The notes under the pieces were generated by a model. It was not told the DNA's origin, made no database searches, and worked only from the letters and a program-made list of their open reading frames with translations. The position numbers and the translations under genes are program-made. A stretch of DNA of 64,000 nucleotides from Methylotenera oryzisoli (GTDB lineage Bacteria > Pseudomonadota > Gammaproteobacteria > Burkholderiales > Methylophilaceae): assembly GCA_945907735.1 (NCBI GenBank), contig CAMDTL010000001.1, positions 1 to 64,000 on the forward strand, given 5' to 3'. Positions 26,279-34,509 of the stretch are shown here, piece after piece (the first letter of the stretch is position 1; each line of letters opens with the position of its first letter).

Positions 26279-27676
26279 TTAGAGTGCTTCTGCTGCAAAA
26301 TCTGCTAGGCGTGAGCGTTCTCCGCGTACTAAGGTGATGTGACCATTATGCCTCCAGCCTTTAAATCGATCTACGACATAAGTTAAGCCAGAGCTACCTT
26401 CGGTGAGATAGGGCGTATCAATTTGCGCGATGTTGCCCAAGCAGACTACCTTAGTGCCTGGCCCGGCGCGGGTAATCAGCGTTTTCATTTGCTTGGGCGT
26501 TAGGTTTTGCGCTTCATCAATAATCAAAAATTTATGCAAAAAAGTACGGCCGCGCATAAAGTTGAGTGATTTCACTTTAATGCGCGTGCGGATTAAATCT
26601 TGCGTCGCCGCGCGCCCCCATTCACCTGCATCTTCATCGGTTTTATTGAGCACATCTAAGTTATCTTCTAGCGCCCCCATCCATGGCGCCATTTTTTCCT
26701 CTTCGGTGCCTGGTAAAAAGCCAATATCTTCACCCACTGGCACCGTCACGCGCGTTATAATAATTTCAGAATAGATTTTTTTATCCAAAGTCTGTGTGAG
26801 CGCAGCGGCCAGCGTGAGCAAGGTTTTGCCTGTACCCGCTTGACCGAGCAAGGTCACAAAATCAATATCAGGATCCATTAATAAATTCAAGGCATAATTT
26901 TGCTCGCGATTGCGCGCAGTAATACCCCAAACACTATGCTTGGGGTTGGCGTGGTCGTGCACCACTTCTAACACTGCCGTATTATTTTCTAGCTTGCGCA
27001 CCATGGCATGAAACGGCTTGTCAAACTCGTAATAGATAAATTCGTTAAGCAAAAAGGTTTTAACCAAGGGCCCAGTAATGCGGTAAAACATGCGCCCAGC
27101 CTCTTGCCAGGATTCCATTGCCTTGCTGTGCTTATCCCAAAAATCTTGCGGTAACTCTTTAATGCCGCTATACAGTAAATCAATGTCTTCCAGCACTTTG
27201 TCGTTAAAGTAATCTTCCGCAGGCACGCCCATTGCACGGGCTTTAATGCGGATATTAATATCTTTACTGACTAAAATAACTGACCGATTTGGCTGTTGTT
27301 TTTTTAAGCTCAGTACCACGCTAATAATTTGGTTATCGGCTTTGCTACCTGCCAAACCTGGCAGCTCAATATTCACTTGAGAGGTTTGTAAAAACAAACG
27401 CCCAGCTAAATGTTTGTTACCATGAATAGCCAGTGGGCAGCCAAGCTCTAAATTGGTCAAGTCGGTGCCCACAATCTCTTCTAAATAACGGCTGGCTTGG
27501 CGCGCGTTACGGGCTACTTCGGTCAGGCCTTTTTTGTTATTATCCAACTCTTCCAGCGTCACCATCGGCAAGTAAATATCGTGTTCTTCAAAGCGGAATA
27601 AACTAGAAGGGTCGTGCATCAGCACGTTGGTATCAAGTACGAATAGTTTGGTATTTGTAGTGGGATTTTTTGCCAT
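26279..27676 (-). CDS. PIN-PhoH protein (PhoH2-type RNase/helicase)
   Basis: 465 residues. Residues about 8-150 form a PIN nuclease domain (FVLDTNVLMHD, LEELDNNKKG, then ILVSKDINIRIKA with acidic catalytic residues). Residues about 240-460 are the PhoH ATPase with Walker A LLGQAGTGKTLL and Walker B FLIIDEAQNLTPKQMK. The fused form, PhoH2, is described as an ATP-dependent RNA-unwinding RNase. It lies 6 bases after bcp on the minus strand, a pairing frequent in betaproteobacteria. Confidence 0.93.
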   Translation of the reverse strand: MAKNPTTNTKLFVLDTNVLMHDPSSLFRFEEHDIYLPMVTLEELDNNKKGLTEVARNARQASRYLEEIVGTDLTNLELGCPLAIHGNKHLAGRLFLQTSQVNIELPGLAGSKADNQIISVVLSLKKQQPNRSVILVSKDINIRIKARAMGVPAEDYFNDKVLEDIDLLYSGIKELPQDFWDKHSKAMESWQEAGRMFYRITGPLVKTFLLNEFIYYEFDKPFHAMVRKLENNTAVLEVVHDHANPKHSVWGITARNREQNYALNLLMDPDIDFVTLLGQAGTGKTLLTLAAALTQTLDKKIYSEIIITRVTVPVGEDIGFLPGTEEEKMAPWMGALEDNLDVLNKTDEDAGEWGRAATQDLIRTRIKVKSLNFMRGRTFLHKFLIIDEAQNLTPKQMKTLITRAGPGTKVVCLGNIAQIDTPYLTEGSSGLTYVVDRFKGWRHNGHITLVRGERSRLADFAAEAL

Positions 27677-27682
27677 AAATAT

Positions 27683-28150
27683 TTAAAGCGCCTTAATAAA
27701 ATTTAATACTTCCAGTGCGTGACCATCTACTTTAATGCCACGCCATGCGTGCACTAGCACGCCATTTTTGTCGATGATAAAAGTGCTACGCTCAACGCCA
27801 CGCACTTGCTTGCCATACATATTTTTCATTTTCATTACACCAAAAATTCCGCAGGCGAGTTCTTCGGTGTCTGCAAGCAATTCAAATGGAAAGTTAAACT
27901 TGGCTTTGAAGTTTTCGTGCGACTTTAAGCTATCGCGCGAAACGCCAACAATTTCGGCATTTGCGGCTTTAAATTCTGCATAACTATCACGAAATTGCAT
28001 GCCTTGCGTGGTGCAGCCAGGCGTATTATCTTTGGGGTAGAAATAGAGTATAAGGGTTTTGCCTTGATAACTTGATAGCTTAAAACTGATGCCGCTGGTG
28101 GCAGGTAGTTCGAAATCGGGTACGGCAAGGTTGGGCATTGTGATTGTCAT
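27683..28150 (-). CDS. bcp: Thiol peroxidase, BCP/PrxQ-type peroxiredoxin
   Basis: 155 residues from the ATG at 28150 (MTITMPNLAVPDFELPA); the longer ORF to 28192 would add an unlikely Phe/Thr leader. Peroxidatic Cys in DNTPGCTTQGMQFRD; YQGKTLILYFYPKD is the thioredoxin-fold start. The usual resolving Cys five residues later is absent (Gln-Gly-Met-Gln), so it is probably a one-Cys variant using another Cys (the one in ELACGIFG) or an external thiol. Reduces H2O2 and organic peroxides with thioredoxin. Confidence 0.93.
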   Translation of the reverse strand: MTITMPNLAVPDFELPATSGISFKLSSYQGKTLILYFYPKDNTPGCTTQGMQFRDSYAEFKAANAEIVGVSRDSLKSHENFKAKFNFPFELLADTEELACGIFGVMKMKNMYGKQVRGVERSTFIIDKNGVLVHAWRGIKVDGHALEVLNFIKAL

Positions 28151-28308
28151 ATTGATAGTTCTTATTGTTGTAAAAAATTGGCATTTAGGCAAGCTTAAAT
28201 TTGAGCTTGCATGAAGATATTAGTAATATTTTAGTGACAAGGTGATGACAAGCGCCAGCCTTAAGAACTCAACGCGGTGCTAGCGGTAGTGCAAATAATT
28301 GCGATAGA

Positions 28309-29028
28309 CTATTCTAGTTTAAAAGAAACGGGCACTGTGATATTGAAATGACGTCCGCGTAGCGCCTCAGGCGGTGTCGGGAAAGGTGCTGCTTTGCGCA
28401 CCATTTCTAGCGCTTGATTATCTAAAGCCTCATAGCCGCTGGTTTCTTTTACGTCAGCAGAGAGCACATTGCCGCTGCTATCAATTTTTAAATCCAATAA
28501 GCATTCCCCTTGCCAGCCACGCATGGCGGCGATTTTTGGGTAGCTTTTATGTTTGGCAATGGCGCGCCCTAATGTGCTGCCATATTGGCCTAACGCAGCG
28601 CTCAAGTCTTCTTCAGTTGGCTCAATTTTTTTCGGTGGCGCAGGCGGCGGTACGGTGATGACTGGCGGCGCATCCACTTTCGGTGCGGCGGTAATCACGC
28701 TGGGCGGCGGAGGCTCGGATTGCACAGGCTCTGACTTGGTTTCAATCGGTCTAATTTCAGGCTTAAGCTGTTTTTTTGGCAGAGGTTTTATGGGCTCAGC
28801 TGGTTTCGGCGGCTCAGGCAATATTTCTTTCACAGGCACTGGTGGCTTCGGCTGTACTATTTCAATGGTTAGCAGATCAGGTATTTTTTTTGTCAGATCA
28901 AGTTTAAAATTTGGCACCACCACTGCAAATAAAATATGTAGCAGCACAGAGCAGATAATCGCCCAAATCAATGTACTGTCGTCTAAAGAGGAGTTTTTAA
29001 TGGTGCTGTTCAAAATAAAAAATTGCAA
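28309..29028 (-). CDS. tonB: TonB family energy-transducing protein
   Basis: 239 residues. A single N-terminal membrane helix (about 20-40, ending in the TonB-type SVLLHILFAVVVP), a Pro/Lys/Glu-rich spacer (about 55-150), and a C-terminal TonB box-binding domain with GWQGECLLDLKIDSSGNV and SGYEALDNQALEMVRKAAPFP. It couples the proton gradient to outer-membrane receptors. exbB and exbD are not adjacent, nor is any receptor, so the cargo cannot be told. Confidence 0.9.
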   Translation of the reverse strand: MQFFILNSTIKNSSLDDSTLIWAIICSVLLHILFAVVVPNFKLDLTKKIPDLLTIEIVQPKPPVPVKEILPEPPKPAEPIKPLPKKQLKPEIRPIETKSEPVQSEPPPPSVITAAPKVDAPPVITVPPPAPPKKIEPTEEDLSAALGQYGSTLGRAIAKHKSYPKIAAMRGWQGECLLDLKIDSSGNVLSADVKETSGYEALDNQALEMVRKAAPFPTPPEALRGRHFNITVPVSFKLE

Positions 29029-29080
29029 TGACCATAGAATTGGCTAGCCTTTTGATTGTACTATAGCTTGAGCTGGCTTA

Positions 29081-29099
29081 ATAGGGAGTTTTTCCCTAT
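29081..29099. other. Perfect dyad between moeA and tonB
   Basis: ATAGGGA-GTTTT-TCCCTAT, a 7-bp perfect dyad between the moeA stop and the tonB start (both on the minus strand). There is no T-run on the minus-strand side, so it is a poor terminator; an operator for tonB is possible. Confidence 0.35.
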
Positions 29100-29120
29100 A
29101 GCGCAACTCGGCTTGCCAAT

Positions 29121-30386
29121 TTAAATAATACCTTCAAGCAATTGCACGTTCACCATTTCGCCTGCCGCGCAATTGCCAACGGTTTCGTCCAACACAATAA
29201 AACAATTGGCCAAGCTCATGCTACTTAGTACGCCAGAGCCTTGCTTAGGCAGGGGTTTTACCTTCCAAGTTTCTGCGTCTGCAAATAGCAGACCACGCTG
29301 AAACTCGGTGCGACCGGTGGTTTTTTTAATTGCTTGCGTACATTCAACTTTAAAAACAGGCATTGCCATGCAGGCCGCACCAGATAAGGCTAGCAGGGCA
29401 GGTTGTACAAATTGGTAAAACGTCACCATGGCAGAAACTGGATTGCCTGGTAAGCCGAAGTAGTGTGCATGCGCTACTTTTCCATAGGCTAGCGGGCGGC
29501 CAGGTTTCATGTTGATTTTCCAAAATAACACTTGGCCGTGTTTGGCTAAAAGTGCTTTCATGTAATCCGCTTCACCCACCGAAACGCCACCGCTGGTAAT
29601 CACTACATCATTATTCTGTGCCGCCTCCAGCAAGGTTTTTTCTAGCAGTATAGGGTTATCTGGCACATTGCCAAAATCGCTCATCTCCGCGCCAACTCTC
29701 GCGAGCATGCTATGCAGAGTGTAACGATTGCTGTCGTAAATTTGGCCTGCTTCTAGTTTTTCGCCTACGCCAACTAACTCATCGCCCGTGCTAAAAAACG
29801 CCACTTTTAATTTGCGAAATACCTGTACTTCGCCTATGCCCAATGATGCTACCAAACCAATATCGGCGGGCTTCATGGCGTGGCCTTTGGCTAAAACAGT
29901 TTGATCTAGCTTCAAATCTTCGCCTGCCAATCGTATGTTTGCGCCTTGTTTGGTTTCCTCCAATAGGGCGATGTTATCGCTTTTTTGCACGGTGTGTTCC
30001 TGCATCACCACCGTGTCAGCACCCTTGGGAATCATTGCGCCAGTCATGATTTTGACGCATTCACCAGCTTTGAGATTACCCATAAAAGGCCTGCCCGCAA
30101 AGGCGGTGCCGATGACTTTGATAATTTTTACGCCTGCGGAAAATTTAAATGCATAGCCATCCATCGCACTATTGTTGTGTGCCGGTACGTTGCTGGGCGC
30201 GATTATATTCACAGCCAACACGCGGCCTAAGCTTTCGCGTAGCGACAAGGCTTCAGTTTCTGTCACGGGTTGCAAAAATTGCGCTATAAACAGTCGTGCT
30301 TGCGTCACTGACATCGCGCTTGGGTCGTAATCGTCCATGCAGCTTGGGTCGGCGGCGAGTTGTGAAAGTGAGGTTTTATTGTGCAT
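29121..30386 (-). CDS. moeA: Molybdopterin molybdenumtransferase MoeA
   Basis: 421 residues, typical. SLGRVLAVNIIAPSNVPAHNNSAMDGYAF, seen as consecutive family motifs, then GAMIPKGADTVVMQE, VFFSTGDELV-type AFFSTGDELVGVGE, TSGGVSVGEADY and GLPGNPVSAMVTF. MoeA inserts molybdate into adenylylated molybdopterin. Encoded with moaA and mobA beside the molybdenum-dependent formate dehydrogenase operon. Confidence 0.96.
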   Translation of the reverse strand: MHNKTSLSQLAADPSCMDDYDPSAMSVTQARLFIAQFLQPVTETEALSLRESLGRVLAVNIIAPSNVPAHNNSAMDGYAFKFSAGVKIIKVIGTAFAGRPFMGNLKAGECVKIMTGAMIPKGADTVVMQEHTVQKSDNIALLEETKQGANIRLAGEDLKLDQTVLAKGHAMKPADIGLVASLGIGEVQVFRKLKVAFFSTGDELVGVGEKLEAGQIYDSNRYTLHSMLARVGAEMSDFGNVPDNPILLEKTLLEAAQNNDVVITSGGVSVGEADYMKALLAKHGQVLFWKINMKPGRPLAYGKVAHAHYFGLPGNPVSAMVTFYQFVQPALLALSGAACMAMPVFKVECTQAIKKTTGRTEFQRGLLFADAETWKVKPLPKQGSGVLSSMSLANCFIVLDETVGNCAAGEMVNVQLLEGII

Positions 30387-30414
30387 TTATTTATTTGAAG
30401 TATTAATCACTCCC

Positions 30415-30578
30415 CACGTTATTCTGAGCGTAGCGAAGAAGCCAGCCGCAATGCGGCATTGTGATGGATTCCGCGCCCAAAAAGCAAGGCTGAGATGACG
30501 GATTGAGGGATTGTTAAGTTGTTGTACCAGCAAAGCTAAATATACCCTATTTTATCATTCCCGCCTACGCGAGAATGA
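30415..30578. repeat. Repeat-bearing spacer between moeA and mobA, including an ATTCCCGC palindrome copy
   Basis: About 30419-30441 has TTCTGAGCGTAGCGAAGAA, akin to the GAGCGAAGC repeat at 7327. 30555-30578 is TCATTCCCGC-CTAC-GCGAGAATGA, an imperfect copy (one arm mismatch) of the palindrome at 2747-2772. No coding sequence is evident. Because moeA and mobA are 197 bases apart, the two genes may have separate transcripts. Confidence 0.6.
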
Positions 30579-30583
30579 CAGGT

Positions 30584-31165
30584 TTAGGGAGGCGCTTGCG
30601 CTAGCGCTTTCAAATCTTCAAACGTATTCAGGTTGGTAAATGCTTGTGTGCAATCACTAAAATCCACCTCAATATAATTCTGGCTTTTTTGCCAAGCGCT
30701 CACTTTGCGCTCGCCACTGGCTAAATATTCCATCAGGCTGGGCAACACGCCTTTCTTCATCAAACAAAATACGGGGTGCGCGTTTTCATCACCGCTTGCA
30801 ACAGCAATATCCGCGCTGGTTTCAGTCATGCCGTTTAGTAAACGCGCGGCCAAATCGACTGCTAGCAAAGGTGAATCACACGGCACGATTAACACATAAT
30901 CATGTTTGGCGTGCTTTAAGCCCAATAAAAAACCTGCCAAAGGGCCTAAAAAATCATCGCCTTCATCTTGTAACACAGGCAAACCAAACGCTGCATACGC
31001 GGTGATTTCACGATTTGCATTGATGAAAATTTCATCTGTTTGTGGCTGCAAACGTTCAATCACATGGACAATCAATGGCTTTTGTTGCAACAGCACCAAG
31101 CCTTTATCCAAACCATTCATGCGTGTAGCACGGCCGCCAGATAAAATAATTGCTGAAATTTTCAC
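30584..31165 (-). CDS. mobA: Molybdenum cofactor guanylyltransferase MobA
   Basis: 193 residues, standard. Nucleotidyltransferase start ISAIILSGGRATRMNGLDKGLV, and VLIVPCDSPLL as metal-binding region. It attaches GMP to Mo-molybdopterin to form MGD and bis-MGD, the form needed by FdsA encoded 1.5-6 kb away. Preceded by a long inverted repeat that separates it from moaA. Confidence 0.95.
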   Translation of the reverse strand: MKISAIILSGGRATRMNGLDKGLVLLQQKPLIVHVIERLQPQTDEIFINANREITAYAAFGLPVLQDEGDDFLGPLAGFLLGLKHAKHDYVLIVPCDSPLLAVDLAARLLNGMTETSADIAVASGDENAHPVFCLMKKGVLPSLMEYLASGERKVSAWQKSQNYIEVDFSDCTQAFTNLNTFEDLKALAQAPP

Positions 31166-31175
31166 GCCGAATTTC

Positions 31176-31264
31176 TTCTCTTAATGCGCGTTAACGCAGT
31201 GTCGCGACGACAGTACACATTGTACGACTAGGAATGAGAACAAAGTTAGCGCGCATTGAGAGAA
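31176..31264. repeat. 89-base inverted-repeat element between moaA and mobA
   Basis: Left arm 31176-31195 and right arm 31245-31264 are 20-base inverted repeats with two mismatches (TTCTCTTAATGCGCGTTAAC against the complement of the right arm). The 49-base centre holds small palindromes (TCGCGA and GTACACATTGTAC). Size and terminal repeats look like a miniature mobile element, or a transcript hairpin in the moaA-mobA mRNA. No flanking target duplication is obvious. Confidence 0.7.
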
Positions 31265-31268
31265 GGGG

Positions 31269-32285
31269 TCATCCGCCTGTATGCGACATAAACCTTACCA
31301 CCGCTGGCCTTGCACGACGTAAATCGAAATCGTGACCTTTAGGTTTAACGCGCATGCTATCTAAAATTGCAGCGATTAATGGCGCGTCATCGTTGGGGTA
31401 TTCGCGTAACAGCGGCATTAAATCCGCTTTATTATCTTGCCCTAAGCACAAAAACAACTCGCCTTTGCAGGTGATGCGGACGCGGTTGCAGCTCTCACAA
31501 AAGTTGTGTGAATGTGGCGAAATAAAACCGATTTTTGTTGATGTGTCTGCTACTTGCCAATAACGCGCAGGTCCGCCTGAATTATGGGTACTAGGCAGTA
31601 GTGAGTACTGATTGTGCAGCAGTTTTAGCGTATCTGCATTGCTTACAAACGTGCTTACTCTTGCGTGGTCAACTTCGCCCAGTGGCATTTCTTCGATAAA
31701 GCTGATGTCGATTTTTTTGTCGATGGCAAACTGTACCAAATCTGCTGCTTCGTCATCGTTGCTGCCGCGCATTAAAACAGAATTGATTTTAATGCCTGCA
31801 AACCCCGCATCAATACTAGCCTGCAGGCCAGCCAAAACTTTGTTTAAATCGCCCGTGCGGGTGATTTTTTTAAAGCGTTCAGCTTTGAGGCTGTCGATAG
31901 AAATGTTAATGCGGTTTACCCCAGCATTTTTAAGCGCCACTGCTTGTTGTACTAATTGACTTCCGTTGGTAGTAAGCACTAACTCTTTTAAGCCTTGCAA
32001 CCTGCCAATTTCTTCAAACAGCCACATAGCGTTTTTGCGCACCAGCGGCTCGCCGCCGGTGATGCGCACTTTGTTTACGCCCAAACCCACAAACACTTTT
32101 ACTAACCTTGCGCATTCTTCAAGGCTTAATACTTCGTCGCGCGGCAAAAACATCATGTCCTCGGCCATACAGTACACGCAGCGAAAATCGCAGCGATCGG
32201 TGATGGATAGTCGAATGTAATCAACGGTGCGCCCGAGCTGGTCGATTAACTGGGGCGTGGAATTTTGTGGGCGAAAATCAGTCAT
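31269..32285 (-). CDS. moaA: GTP 3',8-cyclase MoaA
   Basis: 338 residues. Radical SAM cluster CDFRCVYC near residue 33, VRITGGEPLVRK, a second C-terminal cluster CESCNRVRITCKG with a further Cys, and the essential C-terminal Gly-Gly. It performs the first step of molybdenum cofactor synthesis, converting GTP to 3',8-cyclo-GTP. Divergent from fdsG with only 94 bases between, so cofactor and enzyme genes may share control. Confidence 0.97.
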   Translation of the reverse strand: MTDFRPQNSTPQLIDQLGRTVDYIRLSITDRCDFRCVYCMAEDMMFLPRDEVLSLEECARLVKVFVGLGVNKVRITGGEPLVRKNAMWLFEEIGRLQGLKELVLTTNGSQLVQQAVALKNAGVNRINISIDSLKAERFKKITRTGDLNKVLAGLQASIDAGFAGIKINSVLMRGSNDDEAADLVQFAIDKKIDISFIEEMPLGEVDHARVSTFVSNADTLKLLHNQYSLLPSTHNSGGPARYWQVADTSTKIGFISPHSHNFCESCNRVRITCKGELFLCLGQDNKADLMPLLREYPNDDAPLIAAILDSMRVKPKGHDFDLRRARPAVVRFMSHTGG

Positions 32286-32379
32286 AAGGCTATATTCTAT
32301 GCGCTTTTCTAGCTTTGATATAGTCGCAAAAAAGGTTTATCATTGCATGCTAAGTTATTAACCATGAAGAGATAGTGAT

Positions 32380-32868
32380 TTGACGGCGTTAACTAAAGAA
32401 AATTCAAGCCAAATTGCGGCGCGCATAAGTTTCCACTTAGCAACGCATAAAACCATGCCTGGCGCGCTACTGCCATTGTTGCACGCCATTCAGGGCGATA
32501 TTGGTTATATTCCTGAAGATGCGTATTTGCCAATTTCGAAAGCACTGGCGTTATCAGTCGCCGAGGTGCATGGCGTAGTCACGTTTTATCATCATTTTCG
32601 CCGTCACCCTGCGGGCAAGCACATTTTGCAGATTTGCTGCGCCGAATCTTGCCAAGCCATGGGTGGCGAAAAGTTAGCAACACATATAAAACAAACACTT
32701 GGTATTGATTACCATGAGACGACAAAAGACGGTGCGGTGACGCTGGAGCCCGTATATTGCTTGGGCAATTGTGCATGCTCGCCCGCAGTGATGCTGGACG
32801 AGGTGGTGTATGGCCGCATGGATGCGACAAAAATGGCGGAATTAATTAGTGAGGCGAGGGCAGTATGA
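32380..32868 (+). CDS. fdsG: NAD-dependent formate dehydrogenase gamma subunit (NuoE-like)
   Basis: 162 residues from a TTG start with AAGAGA upstream; no ATG gives a full-length domain. Thioredoxin-like [2Fe-2S] domain with ligands in [11 protein letters not shown] and [29 protein letters not shown] is the NuoE/FdsG signature. It relays electrons between FdsB and FdsA. First gene of fdsGBA-fdhD-fdsD, overlapping fdsB by ATGA. Confidence 0.95.
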   Translation: MTALTKENSSQIAARISFHLATHKTMPGALLPLLHAIQGDIGYIPEDAYLPISKALALSVAEVHGVVTFYHHFRRHPAGKHILQICCAESCQAMGGEKLATHIKQTLGIDYHETTKDGAVTLEPVYCLGNCACSPAVMLDEVVYGRMDATKMAELISEARAV

Positions 32869-34490
32869 TTAAGAGCTACCCAATTAAAATCTTTGTTCCT
32901 CGTGATTCCAGTGCTTTAAGTTTAGGCGCAGACCGCACTGCTAAAGCGATTCAGGCTGAAGCCGATAAACGTGGCATTACAATTGAATTGATTCGTAATG
33001 GTTCGCGCGGTTTGTTTTGGCTAGAGCCGTTGGTAGAAGTCGCCACAGATGAAGGTCGCGTAGCATATGCACCAGTGCAGCCGAAAGACGTAGCCAGTTT
33101 ATTTGATGCGGATTTTTTAAAGCCTGATTCAAAAACGGCAGCAGCGCATAAATTGAATTTAGGTTTAACCGAAGAGTTAACTTGGCTTAAACAACAACAA
33201 CGTCTGACCTTTGCGCGGGTGGGCGTTACCGACCCCGTTTCACTGGATGATTATTTGGCGCACGATGGCTACAAAGGCCTACAAAACGCACTAAGAATGA
33301 CAGGTGCGGAAATCGTGAAAAGCGTGACCGATTCTGGTCTTAGAGGTAGGGGCGGCGCAGCTTTCCCCACAGGCATCAAGTGGAACACGGTTTTGGGGTG
33401 TCAATCTGAGCAAAAATACATTGTGTGTAACGCCGATGAGGGCGATTCTGGCACGTATTCCGACCGCATGATTATGGAAGACGACCCATTTGTGCTGATA
33501 GAAGGCATGACTATCGCGGGCATCGCGGTGGGCGCGAATATGGGTTACATTTACTTGCGTAGCGAATATCCATATGCGCTGAAAACCTTGAATGAAGCGA
33601 TATTAAAAGCAGAGCAAGCAGGTTATTTGGGCGACAAAATTTGTGACTCAAACCACACATTTAAACTAGAAGTTCGCCGCGCTGCGGGCGCTTATATTTG
33701 TGGTGAGGAAACTTCGTTGTTGGAAAGCTTAGAAGGCAGACGCGGTCAGGTGCGCTTTAAGCCGCCATTGCCTGCGATTGAAGGTTTGTTTGGTAAGCCA
33801 ACAGTGGTTAATAATGTCATATCACTTGCTACCATACCGATTATTTTGGACAAAGGCGCGCAGTTTTATGCGGACTATGGCATGGGGCGTTCACGGGGCA
33901 CCTTGCCAATTCAGTTGGCGGGCAACATTAAACAAACTGGCTTGGTCGAACTGGCCTTTGGTGCAACCTTGCGTGAATTATTGTACGATTTTGGGGGCGG
34001 CTCTGCCACAGGGCGCGCTATCCGTGCGGTGCAGGTGGGTGGCCCGCTAGGCGCATATTTGCCTGAGAGCCAATTTGACACACCGCTAGATTACGAAGAA
34101 TTTAGCAAAATTTGGGCGGTGCTCGGCCACGGTGGCATAGTGGCGTTTGACGACACGGTGGATATGAGCAAAATGGCACGTTATGCGTTTGAATTTTGCG
34201 CGATTGAAAGTTGCGGAAAATGCACACCGTGCCGCATCGGCTCTACGCGCGGCGTGGAAGTGATTGATAGAATTATTGCGAATAAAAGTAATGCAAAAGA
34301 ACACGCTAAACAAGTGCAATTGGTGCGCGATTTAAGCGATACTATGTTTGACGGCTCGCTGTGCGCGCTGGGTGGAATGACACCATACCCAGTGTTAAGC
34401 GCGATGAATCATTTTGGTGAAGACTTTGGTTTAGAAGCCAAGGGTCTTGAAACATTCAAGTCAGCACAAATTAAGCAGGTGGCTGCGTAA
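32865..34490 (+). CDS. fdsB: NAD-dependent formate dehydrogenase beta subunit (NuoF-like)
   Basis: 541 residues. An N-terminal thioredoxin-like part (about 1-100), then the NuoF core: [16 protein letters not shown] (NADH/FMN), [15 protein letters not shown] (FMN), [14 protein letters not shown], and the [4Fe-4S] motif [16 protein letters not shown] plus a later Cys in DGSLCALGG. It reduces NAD+ with electrons from formate. Two genes' worth of NuoE/F homologues with FdsA make a soluble cytoplasmic complex. Confidence 0.96.
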   Translation: MIKSYPIKIFVPRDSSALSLGADRTAKAIQAEADKRGITIELIRNGSRGLFWLEPLVEVATDEGRVAYAPVQPKDVASLFDADFLKPDSKTAAAHKLNLGLTEELTWLKQQQRLTFARVGVTDPVSLDDYLAHDGYKGLQNALRMTGAEIVKSVTDSGLRGRGGAAFPTGIKWNTVLGCQSEQKYIVCNADEGDSGTYSDRMIMEDDPFVLIEGMTIAGIAVGANMGYIYLRSEYPYALKTLNEAILKAEQAGYLGDKICDSNHTFKLEVRRAAGAYICGEETSLLESLEGRRGQVRFKPPLPAIEGLFGKPTVVNNVISLATIPIILDKGAQFYADYGMGRSRGTLPIQLAGNIKQTGLVELAFGATLRELLYDFGGGSATGRAIRAVQVGGPLGAYLPESQFDTPLDYEEFSKIWAVLGHGGIVAFDDTVDMSKMARYAFEFCAIESCGKCTPCRIGSTRGVEVIDRIIANKSNAKEHAKQVQLVRDLSDTMFDGSLCALGGMTPYPVLSAMNHFGEDFGLEAKGLETFKSAQIKQVAA

Positions 34491-34509
34491 GGCAGCAAAA
34501 GAGGCCGCT

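Noticed and set aside
32286-32379. Possible ModE-type or Moco-riboswitch element between moaA and fdsG
   Set aside because: GCTATAT and ATATAGT half-sites are present but about 22 bases apart, which does not fit the ModE spacing, and the 94-base region is too short and unstructured for the known Moco riboswitch.
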